59,966 nucleotides of DNA from IMG/VR virus record IMGVR_UViG_3300020179_000034, positions 1 to 59,966 of that record; one strand, given 5' to 3'. This document shows, in pieces, positions 24,338-32,490 of this stretch (position 1 is its first letter; each line of letters begins with the position of its first letter). The DNA is from a virus. The translations under genes and the position numbers were made by a program. Under the pieces are notes generated by a model that saw nothing but the letters and a program-made list of their open reading frames with translations, did no database searches and was not told where the DNA came from.

Positions 24338-26159
24338 AGGCCACAGGCAAACCTTTTGCCCAGTCCGGTGGAGTAGACATTACTTGTGTTATGAACGCAA
24401 GGGCGTCTTCAAGTTCATTTGTGCGTACCATGATAACGACAGCGTCATGGACGGTAAGTATAGGTCTGTACCGCTCACGTAGTTTAAGCATCTGCTCAGC
24501 GACGATGATACGAGCCAGTGCCTGCACTACGTTCTCAACTACCGAGCCTCCCCAAATAGATACAGAGCCTTTGCGGGAGTTGTAGGTTACGCATTCGTCT
24601 TCGATACGCAGATTCGGGTATTGGATATACAAACCATTAGGCAATCGTAGACCTGCGCTGTTTACCCGCACCGCACCGTGCTTTCCTAAAGAATACTCAT
24701 TCATCTCGCTAGTCCAACCCGCGATATGCCCGAGGGCCATCTCCGAGTCTCGCCAAAGGGTAACAATCTCATAGTTGACGCTGCGGTACAGATTCACAAT
24801 CTGCTTGCACCCTTCCTCCGATAAGTCAGCCCCCGGCGGCTGCGTTTTTAATGTGTGCCGTAACTTCGCCGCACCCGTGCCGTAACCAAGTCCAAGGATG
24901 CAGGTCTTGCCTACGAATCGCTCGACGGGATCAGCCTTGGTAATCTTGCGTTCGTAAATCTTACTAGCAAAAATCGAGTACACATCTTCGCCTCGTCTAA
25001 ACTGTTCTACGACATCTGTCTGACCTGCGAGCCACGCCAGAACCCGCGCTTCAATCTGTGAACTGTCACAGTTAATTATGGTGTAGCCTTCGGGCGCAAT
25101 CACCGAGTTCTTCAGTGTCTTCTTTTTCTTATCACGGCTTGGAAGATTCTGGAAATTAACCGAATCAGCCCCCGCCCAACGCCCCGTATGTGCGCCGTAA
25201 TACTTAAGCGGGATAGGTAGATGACCACGGTTTCTAGCACCAATACCGATAAAGCGTTCAATGCGTGACTCCTCTATGGTGGACTTAGTACCCAAACGAA
25301 CCGCGCACAGTTGTTGCACAAGTGCGTTATCAGATTCTAGTAACGCGATAAACCCCTCGTCGTTCTTGGCAAGAGCAAAGGTTTCCTTACCTGTCGTAGG
25401 ACTAATCTTTTTGGGTGGCTCAACGCCACGCTCCTTCAAAACGGCAGCAAACTGCAAGTTGCTAGCCAACTTCTTGCGTACATCTTCTTCGGTAGCTGCA
25501 CCGAGTTTATCCATCAGTCCCTGCAACAGTTCTGACTTTTCTTTTTTAATTTCTTCAAGACGCTGCAGCAGCAAAGCGTCGTCAACATGCAGAACGGGTT
25601 GCGTATACATACGCAAAGTCATGTCGATAAGGTCTAGTTCAGATTGCGGAAAGTCTTTGGCAAGCAGGGCATTAAACAACTTGAACGTAAGTTGTGTATC
25701 TTTTATGCAATACGCCGCATAACGCTCAAGGTCTTCTTTGCTAAAGTCAGTGCGGCGTTTGCCAATAGCGTTAACAACTTCCGTACCTTTCTTACCCAAT
25801 GAATACCGTTCCACAAGTGCGGCCAGCGAACCACCTGCATCAACACCATGTATTGCACGTGCCATACACAGCGTATCAAAATAGTACGCCGGGACTATGT
25901 TGAAGATGAACGACAGGATTGCCCCGTCAAACTGAGTGTTGTGACAAAGCAGTGCCGATTCTGACCAGTCAATTTGATCAAGTCGTTTCTTAATATCTTT
26001 ATGATTGCCGCTAAACCACTCTGGCTCGCCATCATCAATTTTGATAGCAACACCAATTACTTCAAACAACGGATTACGAATGTATTCTTCCGTCGTCAGT
26101 TTAGTTAGACTGAACTGTTGAGAATAGTAGGTTTCAAAGTCGAGCGTAACAAAACTCAT
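24300..26159 (-). CDS. polA: DNA polymerase I family (3'-5' exo + pol), 619 aa
   Basis: Replicative A-family polymerase without a 5'-3' exonuclease domain. Proofreading motifs: D7-x-E9 (LDFETY), N74..FD78 (CHNTQFDG), and Y150...D154 (YCIKDTQ). Polymerase motif A is D365SSQIEAR. Motif B (O-helix) is R414...K418...L422...Y426G, so the position equal to E. coli Phe762 is leucine. Motif C is VH571D572A573, where most family members have HDE. Thumb and fingers are of normal length. It is the centre of the replication block and overlaps both neighbours. Leu762 has been linked in virioplankton studies to slower replication or temperate lifestyle, yet no lysogeny gene is seen here. Confidence 0.95.
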   Translation of the reverse strand: MSFVTLDFETYYSQQFSLTKLTTEEYIRNPLFEVIGVAIKIDDGEPEWFSGNHKDIKKRLDQIDWSESALLCHNTQFDGAILSFIFNIVPAYYFDTLCMARAIHGVDAGGSLAALVERYSLGKKGTEVVNAIGKRRTDFSKEDLERYAAYCIKDTQLTFKLFNALLAKDFPQSELDLIDMTLRMYTQPVLHVDDALLLQRLEEIKKEKSELLQGLMDKLGAATEEDVRKKLASNLQFAAVLKERGVEPPKKISPTTGKETFALAKNDEGFIALLESDNALVQQLCAVRLGTKSTIEESRIERFIGIGARNRGHLPIPLKYYGAHTGRWAGADSVNFQNLPSRDKKKKTLKNSVIAPEGYTIINCDSSQIEARVLAWLAGQTDVVEQFRRGEDVYSIFASKIYERKITKADPVERFVGKTCILGLGYGTGAAKLRHTLKTQPPGADLSEEGCKQIVNLYRSVNYEIVTLWRDSEMALGHIAGWTSEMNEYSLGKHGAVRVNSAGLRLPNGLYIQYPNLRIEDECVTYNSRKGSVSIWGGSVVENVVQALARIIVAEQMLKLRERYRPILTVHDAVVIMVRTNELEDALAFITQVMSTPPDWAKGLPVACETKHGQSYGEC

Positions 26160-26698
26160 GGATCAACGCTCCATGTCTCGGTTTGGCGCTGCAACTTAGG
26201 CCACTCTAATTTTGTAACGAATGATTTGTCCTGCACAAGAATATGATTGGTAGGTTGTGCCGTGAACCTGCCGTTGTCTAACTTGATAAAGTAAAACTCT
26301 TTGGACTGTTCTGGCTCTAGGCTAAATCCATCAAGCATAGGGATCGCCGTGAAAAGGTACTCACCAAAAAGTTCTTCTTTGTTTCGCAGTCTTGCACAAA
26401 TTGCCATGGCTTCAAGAAACGGGTACTCCACCACGCTGAATTGATGCCCATAACAATCCCAAGTTTGAGCAGAGTCGGTAGGCCATAAATTTTCCACGGG
26501 TTTGTGCGCGAGTCGATGCAAAGAAACATTCCTGTAGATTGCCCCGCATTCAAGCAGCACATGGCATCCCCAAGTCCTGCCGGGATGACTAACCAGACCA
26601 AACCACGCGACACGTTCCCACTTGTCGTTACCAAATGTTTTAGGTTCAACGTAACAATATGTATGACGGGGCAACGGCCCCGCACCTGAGTAAATCAT
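26156..26698 (-). CDS. Conserved unknown protein, 180 aa
   Basis: The gene overlaps the polymerase start by four bases (ATGA). The protein is rich in Trp, Tyr, His and Cys. It has a patterned N-terminal half (KWERVAWFGLVSHPGRTWGCHVLLECGAIYRNVSLHRLAH) and a C-terminal half with alternating strands (EFYFIKLDNGRFTAQPTNHILVQDKSFVTKLEWPKL). It carries no membrane segment or recognised catalytic motif. Being coupled to polA it likely serves DNA metabolism, but no function can be stated. Confidence 0.8.
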   Translation of the reverse strand: MIYSGAGPLPRHTYCYVEPKTFGNDKWERVAWFGLVSHPGRTWGCHVLLECGAIYRNVSLHRLAHKPVENLWPTDSAQTWDCYGHQFSVVEYPFLEAMAICARLRNKEELFGEYLFTAIPMLDGFSLEPEQSKEFYFIKLDNGRFTAQPTNHILVQDKSFVTKLEWPKLQRQTETWSVDP

Positions 26699-26877
26699 TT
26701 CTTCTTGCTACCCTTTTTTAACCGCGCCACTTCTTCACGCAGCCGCTGAATCTCATCGTGACAGGCCCACAACACACCGCCCACGGTCAGGAACTTCATT
26801 TCCGTAGTTGTTGATGTATCGTTGATCTCGTTGGGCAACGCACGGATCAAGTCAAGAATGTCATCTTCGATCTCCAC
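26695..26877 (-). CDS. Small coiled-coil protein, 60 aa
   Basis: The start is GTG 26877 with GGAGG six bases upstream, which decides the start. The protein is acidic at the N-terminus (EIEDDILDLIRALP) with a basic coiled-coil end (EIQRLREEVARLKKGSKKK). It overlaps its downstream neighbour by four bases and its upstream neighbour by 17. Unknown; the coil suggests a protein partner. Confidence 0.7.
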   Translation of the reverse strand: MEIEDDILDLIRALPNEINDTSTTTEMKFLTVGGVLWACHDEIQRLREEVARLKKGSKKK

Positions 26878-27064
26878 GTAGTGCCTCCAACTCAGCCTTT
26901 AATACGCTAATTTCTTGAGCCAACACACTTGCTTCAAGTTTCAGTCCTGCCTTACGCATTGTTGCAAGGGCTTCTTCTACTTTGACTTGTTGCGAATGCC
27001 GCCACGGCATCCGTTCCATCTCAGCCTTCCACGCGCCCGGTGGAGACTCGTTATCGACTGGCAT
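26861..27064 (-). CDS. Small helical protein, 67 aa
   Basis: The start is ATG 27064 with GAGG seven bases upstream. The N-terminal third is Pro/Trp-containing (ESPPGAWKAEMERMPW). The rest is a continuous amphipathic helix (EALATMRKAGLKLEASVLAQEISVLKAELEAL), probably a coiled coil. It overlaps both neighbours, consistent with coupled translation. Unknown function. Confidence 0.7.
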   Translation of the reverse strand: MPVDNESPPGAWKAEMERMPWRHSQQVKVEEALATMRKAGLKLEASVLAQEISVLKAELEALRGDRR

Positions 27065-27326
27065 ATTGCTGCCTCACTTGATCGCGCACTAATGTAAGTA
27101 ACTTACAAATCACGTGTGTCTGTGATTTAGTTTTACCGTTGCGATTAAGAGAGTCGAATTCTGCGGCGTACATTCCGATAATGTCCCATCGCAGAACTTC
27201 TAAATTACCGTTATCGTCAATTTTTGCCCAAACAGTTTCTGGATTGACCGTAGTTTTTATATGTTCCTGCGGCACGATAAGATACGCTTCATCGTCCTCT
27301 AGAACTTCTTTATTGATCTCACTCAT
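27051..27326 (-). CDS. Unknown acidic protein, 91 aa
   Basis: I place the start at ATG 27326, six bases after GGAGA; an extension to a TTG two codons earlier is unlikely. The first 60 residues are acidic with strands (AYLIVPQEHIKTTV, VWAKIDDNGNLEVLRWDIIGMYAAEFD) and the C-terminus is a basic helix (HVICKLLTLVRDQVRQQYASR). It lies between the glycosyltransferase and the small coiled-coil genes, overlapping both. No family recognised. Confidence 0.72.
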   Translation of the reverse strand: MSEINKEVLEDDEAYLIVPQEHIKTTVNPETVWAKIDDNGNLEVLRWDIIGMYAAEFDSLNRNGKTKSQTHVICKLLTLVRDQVRQQYASR

Positions 27327-27996
27327 GGACAATCTCCTTGGCTACATCCATCCACTCTTTACCGTATTCAACATCTACCCAATCTTTGAACCACGGCCCA
27401 CCTCTGGTGAAGTGAACGGCTTGCGGGTTCGGGCAGTCCTCGCGGGTGTGCCACCCTTCCAGATAGTTATAAGCAATAGGCAACTCACCGATGGTCGCGT
27501 CCCACAGGAACCGTAACTGATGCAGGTACATCCCAGACTCGCGGTTCACAACTTCGGGAGTAAGTGTCTTGAGCAACGGATGCCCACAGTTCCAAAGGAT
27601 CATGCTGCTCCAGTTCTTGCGTGGATACTGGTGCTGAACCCTGCCGTCCATCTTCGTTGACTCTTTCGGCTTGTAGTCATGCTTGACCACACGCACCCCG
27701 TAATATGGATCCATGTAGTTCTCAAGCGCAGCGATGTCGCCTCGCCAGAGAAAGTCACAGTCCATGAAGACAGCCCACCCCTCGTAGTTGCACAGGTGCG
27801 GCACAAGGAAGCGCGTGAAAGAAAATTCTGTAGATGACAACGGGTCATGCTCACGCCAGTAAAGATTCCGTTCACGCATCTCGGTCTGCTTGATCGGCTT
27901 GATCTGAAGTGGCACAGACGTATGCTTCTCAAGCGACTTCTTACAAACTTGATACGCGATATCCTCGCGGCTATCCCAGCCGATAAATATTTTCAT
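27319..27996 (-). CDS. Glycosyltransferase, GT8-like GT-A fold, 225 aa
   Basis: I prefer ATG 27996, which overlaps the upstream TGA, with GAGGG four bases before it; a GTG one codon earlier is possible. The protein shows a GT-A nucleotide-sugar transferase layout: an N-terminal strand (KIFIGWDSRED), a helix-rich segment, then the metal-binding DxD motif FMD79CD81FLW, and late motifs FLWDATIGELPIAYNYL and AVHFTRGGPW with a histidine that may complete the metal site. No membrane segment, so a cytoplasmic enzyme. It forms a cluster with the TPR-glycosyltransferase and a methyltransferase. The target (DNA base, virion protein or host glycan) cannot be told from sequence. Confidence 0.85.
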   Translation of the reverse strand: MKIFIGWDSREDIAYQVCKKSLEKHTSVPLQIKPIKQTEMRERNLYWREHDPLSSTEFSFTRFLVPHLCNYEGWAVFMDCDFLWRGDIAALENYMDPYYGVRVVKHDYKPKESTKMDGRVQHQYPRKNWSSMILWNCGHPLLKTLTPEVVNRESGMYLHQLRFLWDATIGELPIAYNYLEGWHTREDCPNPQAVHFTRGGPWFKDWVDVEYGKEWMDVAKEIVHE

Positions 27997-29858
27997 CACA
28001 CCCTCTCAAATTCCCTCTTACGATTTGTGCCTTTGAAGTGAAGAATCTTCGCTTTATCTGTGTTGTGTTCGGGTAAACAACCGTAGACTGATTCGGTAAA
28101 TTCACCACACCCATACTTCTCTGCGTAGATTCGTAATGCTTCTTGGTCGCCGTACCACTGCTTGAACTTTGGATCAAGCGAATCGTATATCTTCAATACG
28201 TTTGACCAGAATCTCGTATCGTTGGTGGCTACTGCACAGCCCACGTATGGATAGAGTTCACCAATCGTCTTCCCTGCGTACTCATCAAACTTGATACCGC
28301 GCTGCTCAATATTGAACCCTGCGTCATTGTTGAACGCTCTACGACATAACGAAACTTGTGTTCCAGCTAGCATGTCTTCGACATTGATCTTGTCCTGCAC
28401 TAGCATATCGGTATCCAAGAACAACGTTGGCACTTCGATCTCTAACTGAGAGTACATTTTAACTCGCGCATACATTAAATTTTTCTTATCAACAGTTGTT
28501 TCAAACCTGTCGGTTATACCCATCACATCTGGCGTAGAACTGTCTGTACACATGATAACGTTTGCATCAGGGTTGTACCGCAAAATCGATTTCACCATTT
28601 TATGTGGATAAGAGATGTCATCGCCCACGTGGAAAAATACAAAGGTCTGCCGGTTGCGATCTCGTTGTCCGAGTAACGCATCTAATTCTTCTTTGACCTG
28701 CATCAACTGCAAATCCCATGGCGCGTTCATGTTCTCGCGCTGATAAATCTTTATGCTCGGATACCACAGGCTTTCGTTACCGATACGGTTGTTCCAATAC
28801 CAGAGTTTGTTGGCATCCAAAAGCAAAACATCTTTACCTAGCGCCCCTGCCAGATGCACATTCGCGCACGATGGCGAGATGATGACGCTGCATATTTCCA
28901 TGAGCGCAGCCACGTTCTCAATATCAAGGAACGTATCAATGTGCGTGGTAATGAGACTTGGATGAAACCCTTCGCCTTCTTTCTGTGCATCGCCATACTG
29001 AAGATTAATGAACTTTAGAAACGGTGTGTCCAGAATCTGACGAAACGCTTCAAGCGGCACAGACTTGTGTTGACCAATGATGGGCGCGGTACTTGTCCAA
29101 GTTAGACCAGCAACGTAGTCATCTTCATGCAACCCATACTCTTTGCGGAGTCTAGCCACACGCTCAGGATCAGCCTTAAAATAAGCGGTCGAAACGTTAG
29201 GAGCGATGTCACGCACAGAATCAACAAAGTATTTAGCGAGAGAGGCAATCGGTATATGTGAGTCGTGATTGCTCATTTTCACACGTGCGTTATGAGACAG
29301 GAAGGTGACGTTCTTCGCCTTGCACCCGCGCTGAAAAAGATTCGCTAAACGCAAATCAATCAGCACCGTGATATGTTCAACCTCTCGCGCTAACGCTTCG
29401 ATGAGAGAGCCATACAGAATCTGATCACCAATGCCTTGCTCACACCAGACAAGCGGTCGTTTTAGTCCTTTGCCGCGCTCCCATTGTGAGTGCTTGGTAT
29501 GTAGGCGGGGGGACTTAAAAGTTTTGCTGCCCCAACGCCGCTCGTAGCCTTGCCAACCCTTTTTGAAATCACCCATTTGCAAGGCAAGAAGTCCAATAGT
29601 CCAACCTGCATCGTCGTTGTTGGGTTCCAGTTGTCCTGCGATCTCAAAGTGTTGACGGGCTAACTCCCACCTATGCATTTCCCAATGGCATCGCCCAATC
29701 TGCAATTCGGTCGCAGTCAGGACAGGCAACGCCACGTGAATGTTTTGGAGGATGCTGATGGCCTCGTCGTAGTTGCCCTCTTCAGCTTTGGCAAAACCTG
29801 TCTTGTAAATGTGTTCAGCAAACTCAGGTAGGGTCTGTTGTTTATTCCCTTCAATCAC
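27996..29858 (-). CDS. Fusion glycosyltransferase: TPR + GT-B (GT9-like) + GT-A-like domain, 620 aa
   Basis: I place the start at GTG 29858 (GGGAG five bases upstream, GTGA overlap with the 39-residue gene). A longer frame to 29951 would overlap that gene and lacks a good ribosome site. Residues about 10-105 are two to three TPR-like helical pairs (AEEGNYDEAISILQNIH, ELARQHFEIAGQLEPNNDDA). Residues 130-400 are a GT-B domain with the CEQGIGDQILY motif and a donor-site SPSCANVHLAGALG. Residues 402-620 are a second, GT-A-like transferase with FLD482TD484MLV and a late GDQEALRIY. The two catalytic domains in one chain are unusual for a phage. Likely sequential sugar transfer to one acceptor bound by the TPRs; acceptor unknown. 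Confidence 0.85.
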   Translation of the reverse strand: MIEGNKQQTLPEFAEHIYKTGFAKAEEGNYDEAISILQNIHVALPVLTATELQIGRCHWEMHRWELARQHFEIAGQLEPNNDDAGWTIGLLALQMGDFKKGWQGYERRWGSKTFKSPRLHTKHSQWERGKGLKRPLVWCEQGIGDQILYGSLIEALAREVEHITVLIDLRLANLFQRGCKAKNVTFLSHNARVKMSNHDSHIPIASLAKYFVDSVRDIAPNVSTAYFKADPERVARLRKEYGLHEDDYVAGLTWTSTAPIIGQHKSVPLEAFRQILDTPFLKFINLQYGDAQKEGEGFHPSLITTHIDTFLDIENVAALMEICSVIISPSCANVHLAGALGKDVLLLDANKLWYWNNRIGNESLWYPSIKIYQRENMNAPWDLQLMQVKEELDALLGQRDRNRQTFVFFHVGDDISYPHKMVKSILRYNPDANVIMCTDSSTPDVMGITDRFETTVDKKNLMYARVKMYSQLEIEVPTLFLDTDMLVQDKINVEDMLAGTQVSLCRRAFNNDAGFNIEQRGIKFDEYAGKTIGELYPYVGCAVATNDTRFWSNVLKIYDSLDPKFKQWYGDQEALRIYAEKYGCGEFTESVYGCLPEHNTDKAKILHFKGTNRKREFERV

Positions 29859-29974
29859 CAATACTCCCTCCCTGACCCTCGTTTCGCTGCCCACTCCGGT
29901 GGTGGCACGTGCGCCCATGCTTGATACCGTTCCCATTTCCACCGTCGCCACACGTTACGCATCCAACGGATCAT
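29855..29974 (-). CDS. Tryptophan-rich basic micro-protein, 39 aa
   Basis: A short gene with start ATG 29974 (GGAG five bases upstream) that overlaps the methyltransferase stop as ATGA and ends in a TGA overlapping the glycosyltransferase GTG. It holds seven Trp and many Arg/Lys in 39 residues (RWMRNVWRRWKW at the start, PPPEWAAKRGSG later). The perfect start/stop overlaps on both sides are the main evidence that it is translated. It could be an accessory or antimicrobial-like peptide, or mainly a coupling device. Function unknown. Confidence 0.65.
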   Translation of the reverse strand: MIRWMRNVWRRWKWERYQAWAHVPPPEWAAKRGSGREYW

Positions 29975-30609
29975 GTTGACTCCTGCGATAGCACTTGGAT
30001 CAAGGTAAACGGGATAGATATTGCGGTCTTCCTGCCCTCACGTGGGTAAACCAACACACGCCCCGGCGACTCCAACATCATCGCGTTGGCAACACCTTTT
30101 TCGGTTCCCTCAAAATCGTCCATAACAAATACTGTCTTGTCGTGAATGATCTTGTTCAGCGGCTCAACATCCTGCTGACTCAGCCGACCGTCAAGATAGA
30201 TGAGGTCTACCTTCACGCCCTTCTCAGCCATGTCGGCAAACATCTCGTGTGACGGTTTCTTGGGATACTGAAAGATATTAGGTACGTCCAAGTCAATGTT
30301 GTTCGACACATCGCAGGTGTAAATATCCACTAGACGCTGACAGGCAAGATTCATAGTAATGGTAGATACGCCTATGAACGTGCCGACTTCAGCGATAGCG
30401 TCAGGCTTAAAGAAAGCGATGATGCGGAATAATTCTTCCGCATCGTCCAACGATAAAGAACCTGTATCGTAATCAGCTTGAACCCGTAACATTCGCTGAT
30501 TTTTAATGACTCTTTTAATTCGCTCGGATGAAAAATCTCCAATTTTTTTATCAATGATATCCCATATAACCTCGCTCAGTCGCTTGCGACCAATCTGCAC
30601 TGTGTTCAC
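29971..30609 (-). CDS. Class I SAM-dependent methyltransferase, 212 aa
   Basis: The start is GTG 30609, overlapping the ParB-like gene stop (GTGA). The SAM-binding motif I is AEVGTFIGVST (73-83). An acidic strand-end, IYTCDVSNN, follows at about 96-104, and a motif IV-like VDLIYLDGRL is near 133-142, then VFVMDDFEG. This is the pattern of Methyltransf_24/O-methyltransferase-like enzymes. No DNA-methylase catalytic motif (DPPY/NPPY, PC) is present, so DNA base methylation is not indicated. It is coupled to the glycosyltransferases, which suggests methylation of a sugar or small molecule in one pathway. Confidence 0.85.
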   Translation of the reverse strand: MNTVQIGRKRLSEVIWDIIDKKIGDFSSERIKRVIKNQRMLRVQADYDTGSLSLDDAEELFRIIAFFKPDAIAEVGTFIGVSTITMNLACQRLVDIYTCDVSNNIDLDVPNIFQYPKKPSHEMFADMAEKGVKVDLIYLDGRLSQQDVEPLNKIIHDKTVFVMDDFEGTEKGVANAMMLESPGRVLVYPREGRKTAISIPFTLIQVLSQEST

Positions 30610-31424
30610 TGAATAGCTTCCTTCAAGTCCTTGAGAACCTTGTTTTGAATGTCGCGAATGTCGTTGCTCAAGTCACGGATAACTAGTTTGATATTTCCAA
30701 ACTTATTCGGGTTGAACGCATGCCACGACAACGCGATATAGTCCATGTTGGTCAGACGGTTGTCTTCTAAGCAACGTCTGTACAAGTTTGACACGGAGCG
30801 CGGCGCTTTATCAAAGTTCCCGTGTATCATGTCATTGTACGCATAGATTATCGTAGACTTACGATCAGGGTGAGCCATCAACGACAATACAACACCCGCA
30901 CGAAGTGACGCCGTGCTAACACGCGCCTTGTTAGTGCTAGTGGCATTATCGTCAAAGTAGCAGAGATATTCATGAGCAAAGCTCTCAGTGAGTTCACTCT
31001 GTTCAACCGTGTGACGACTATTACCGTACGGATACAACGCCGTTCTGATGAGCGCACCGATCATAGCCTGTCGGTTGTCTGCCACGCCACGACGGAACGC
31101 AAGTGATCTCGCCTTGCCAGCATCGTAGTGTGCAAACGCATGCGGATCGACATTACGTGCAACTAGAAAAGGTAGCGCAACATTCGCCGCTTCAATAGCG
31201 TGAAGTCTATGCCACCCATCGATTAACGCGCCTGTGACATCGAACGAAATAGTTTGGGCTACATCGGTATCCCACTTGCCATCTCTCATCGCCTCGGCAT
31301 ACGTCTGAATCACGCCCTTGAAATCACGCCCCTTCTGACGAACGTGAACATTGGACAGATACTGACGCGCTTTCTTCGCGTCGATGATCTCTACTTGATA
31401 AGTATACTTAACTTTCTTAGTCAT
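30606..31424 (-). CDS. ParB-like domain protein, 272 aa
   Basis: Residues about 10-100 resemble a ParB/Srx-type domain: a strand region, then LIDGWHRLHAIEAA (67-80), equivalent to the DGxHRxxA phosphate-binding motif of ParB/sulfiredoxin-like proteins. The C-terminal 170 residues are helical, with no recognised DNA-binding motif. Phage ParB-like proteins act as nucleases, methylation-linked or anti-restriction factors, or CTP-dependent clamps; none of these can be chosen here. It sits between the HTH-DUF3310 fusion and the methyltransferase and overlaps the latter by four bases. Confidence 0.82.
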   Translation of the reverse strand: MTKKVKYTYQVEIIDAKKARQYLSNVHVRQKGRDFKGVIQTYAEAMRDGKWDTDVAQTISFDVTGALIDGWHRLHAIEAANVALPFLVARNVDPHAFAHYDAGKARSLAFRRGVADNRQAMIGALIRTALYPYGNSRHTVEQSELTESFAHEYLCYFDDNATSTNKARVSTASLRAGVVLSLMAHPDRKSTIIYAYNDMIHGNFDKAPRSVSNLYRRCLEDNRLTNMDYIALSWHAFNPNKFGNIKLVIRDLSNDIRDIQNKVLKDLKEAIQ

Positions 31425-31426
31425 AA

Positions 31427-31819
31427 TTAAGCCCTCTCACGGATGTTGATTTCACGGTCAAGATAAAACCGTGCTTTCTTTAAGTCTTCGACAGGATCGG
31501 TGTGCTTCTTTCCCGCACGTACCACGTATTTAACAACGTTGCCAAGTCGGTAGTTCAAGTCCTTAGCTTCGATGAAGTCGAGTGTCTCGACACCACCAGT
31601 AGTGTAGTGAATTGGCTTGTTCACTACATCCGTCGCTTGCTCTATTTCTTTGACAACAGCGGTAATCTTTGAAGGCGCAGCCTTACCCTTTTGATTACGG
31701 ATCACGAGCCGCACGAACGAATCTTTGTAGCCCGTTTTTTCTTTGATTTCTTTGATAGATAAACCCGCAGTAAAATACTCGCGTATTACCTCTGATTTAT
31801 TAACTTTTTTATCACTCAC
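31427..31819 (-). CDS. HTH + DUF3310 fusion protein, 130 aa
   Basis: Start GTG 31819 overlaps the nuclease stop. Residues 1-45 form a helix-turn-helix (SEVIREYFTAGLSIKEIKEKTGYKDSFVRLVI). Residues 65-130 are a clear DUF3310 domain (NKPIHYTTGGVETLDFIEAKDLNYRLGN, KYVVRAGKK, then EDLKKARFYLDREI). DUF3310 is common in phages near nucleotide or DNA metabolism genes and its activity is unknown to me. The fused HTH suggests DNA-bound or regulatory action. The C-terminal half is very well conserved; the fusion point is at about residue 55. Confidence 0.88.
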   Translation of the reverse strand: MSDKKVNKSEVIREYFTAGLSIKEIKEKTGYKDSFVRLVIRNQKGKAAPSKITAVVKEIEQATDVVNKPIHYTTGGVETLDFIEAKDLNYRLGNVVKYVVRAGKKHTDPVEDLKKARFYLDREINIRERA

Positions 31820-32094
31820 TGCATTAACTCCTTTAACTGATTTACGTTTGACTCATCTATAACTAAGGCAACCCCACCCGCTTTACGCACATCATCAAGA
31901 TGTTTTAGTTGTAGCGCAGTCGGTTTGTTGCCATTTGCTTTACACTCTATAGCATAAAATAAGCCTTGTTTACAAACTAAAAAATCTGGGACACCAGAAG
32001 AAAAGAAACCAGTTCCCATCGGCATCGCGTAATACGCTTGCATCTCTATAAGAATTTTCTTTACCTTCGTTTTGACTTTTGCTTCGGGAGTCAC
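31816..32094 (-). CDS. VRR-NUC domain nuclease, 92 aa
   Basis: The start is GTG 32094 after GGAGA. A compact stand-alone VRR-NUC: GVPD37FLVC, then E50CK52 in YAIECKANG, and Q62 in PTALQLKHLDDVRKAGG. These match the PD-(D/E)XK catalytic set D-ExK-Q. Phage VRR-NUC proteins are thought to cut branched or Holliday-type structures before packaging. It lies 31 bases downstream of a palindrome copy at 32125-32139. A confident assignment. Confidence 0.92.
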   Translation of the reverse strand: MTPEAKVKTKVKKILIEMQAYYAMPMGTGFFSSGVPDFLVCKQGLFYAIECKANGNKPTALQLKHLDDVRKAGGVALVIDESNVNQLKELMQ

Positions 32095-32120
32095 AGTGTC
32101 TCCTTCAATAAAAATAGTTA

Positions 32121-32489
32121 CTACTCTGACATTGTCAGCCCTCCACGCAATTCTTGAAAGAGGCTAGGTGATATGACCAGACAGTAACGGTTGAGATATC
32201 GCCAGCCGATGTCGAGCAGCACGGACGGATAGTGATCGTGGAACTGCCAGATGATTGACTCATCCTCTAATAATTCCAACGAACCACGCCTAGCAGCATG
32301 TATCTTGTCCCAGTCGTAGGCATTGATCAGACCGACTATGACCTTGATCTCGTTGGGCAAAGTATCGTCAGTAAACTCACGTTTCACACCTTCGTCTAAG
32401 TAAATCTTATATAGACCGTCATTGATGCGGCTGTACACCCGATACCCAGTGTCTACTTTGAGTGGCGTATAAGTTTTATACACGGACAT
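32121..32489 (-). CDS. Unknown protein, 122 aa
   Basis: The gene starts at ATG 32489, two bases past the upstream stop. Predicted alpha/beta (YRVYSRINDGLYKIYLDEG, then helices in EIKVIVGLINAYDWDKIHAARRG, and SIIWQFHDHYPSVLLDIGW), with no motif I recognise. Its stop region contains the palindrome copy 32125-32139. It is probably the last gene of the MoxR/VWA transcription unit because spacing is tight upstream. Confidence 0.72.
   Translation of the reverse strand: MSVYKTYTPLKVDTGYRVYSRINDGLYKIYLDEGVKREFTDDTLPNEIKVIVGLINAYDWDKIHAARRGSLELLEDESIIWQFHDHYPSVLLDIGWRYLNRYCLVISPSLFQELRGGLTMSE
32125..32139. promoter_or_regulatory. 15-bp palindrome copy (14/15)
   Basis: TCTGACA-T-TGTCAGC, one mismatch to the repeat. 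It lies over the last codons of the 122-residue gene, 31 bases before the VRR-NUC gene start. Confidence 0.7.
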
Positions 32490-32490
32490 A

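Noticed and set aside
29859-29951. N-terminal extension of the TPR glycosyltransferase
   Set aside because: It overlaps the 39-residue gene in another frame, has no ribosome site, and its residues do not look like part of the TPR domain. GTG 29858 has GGGAG and overlaps the stop neatly.
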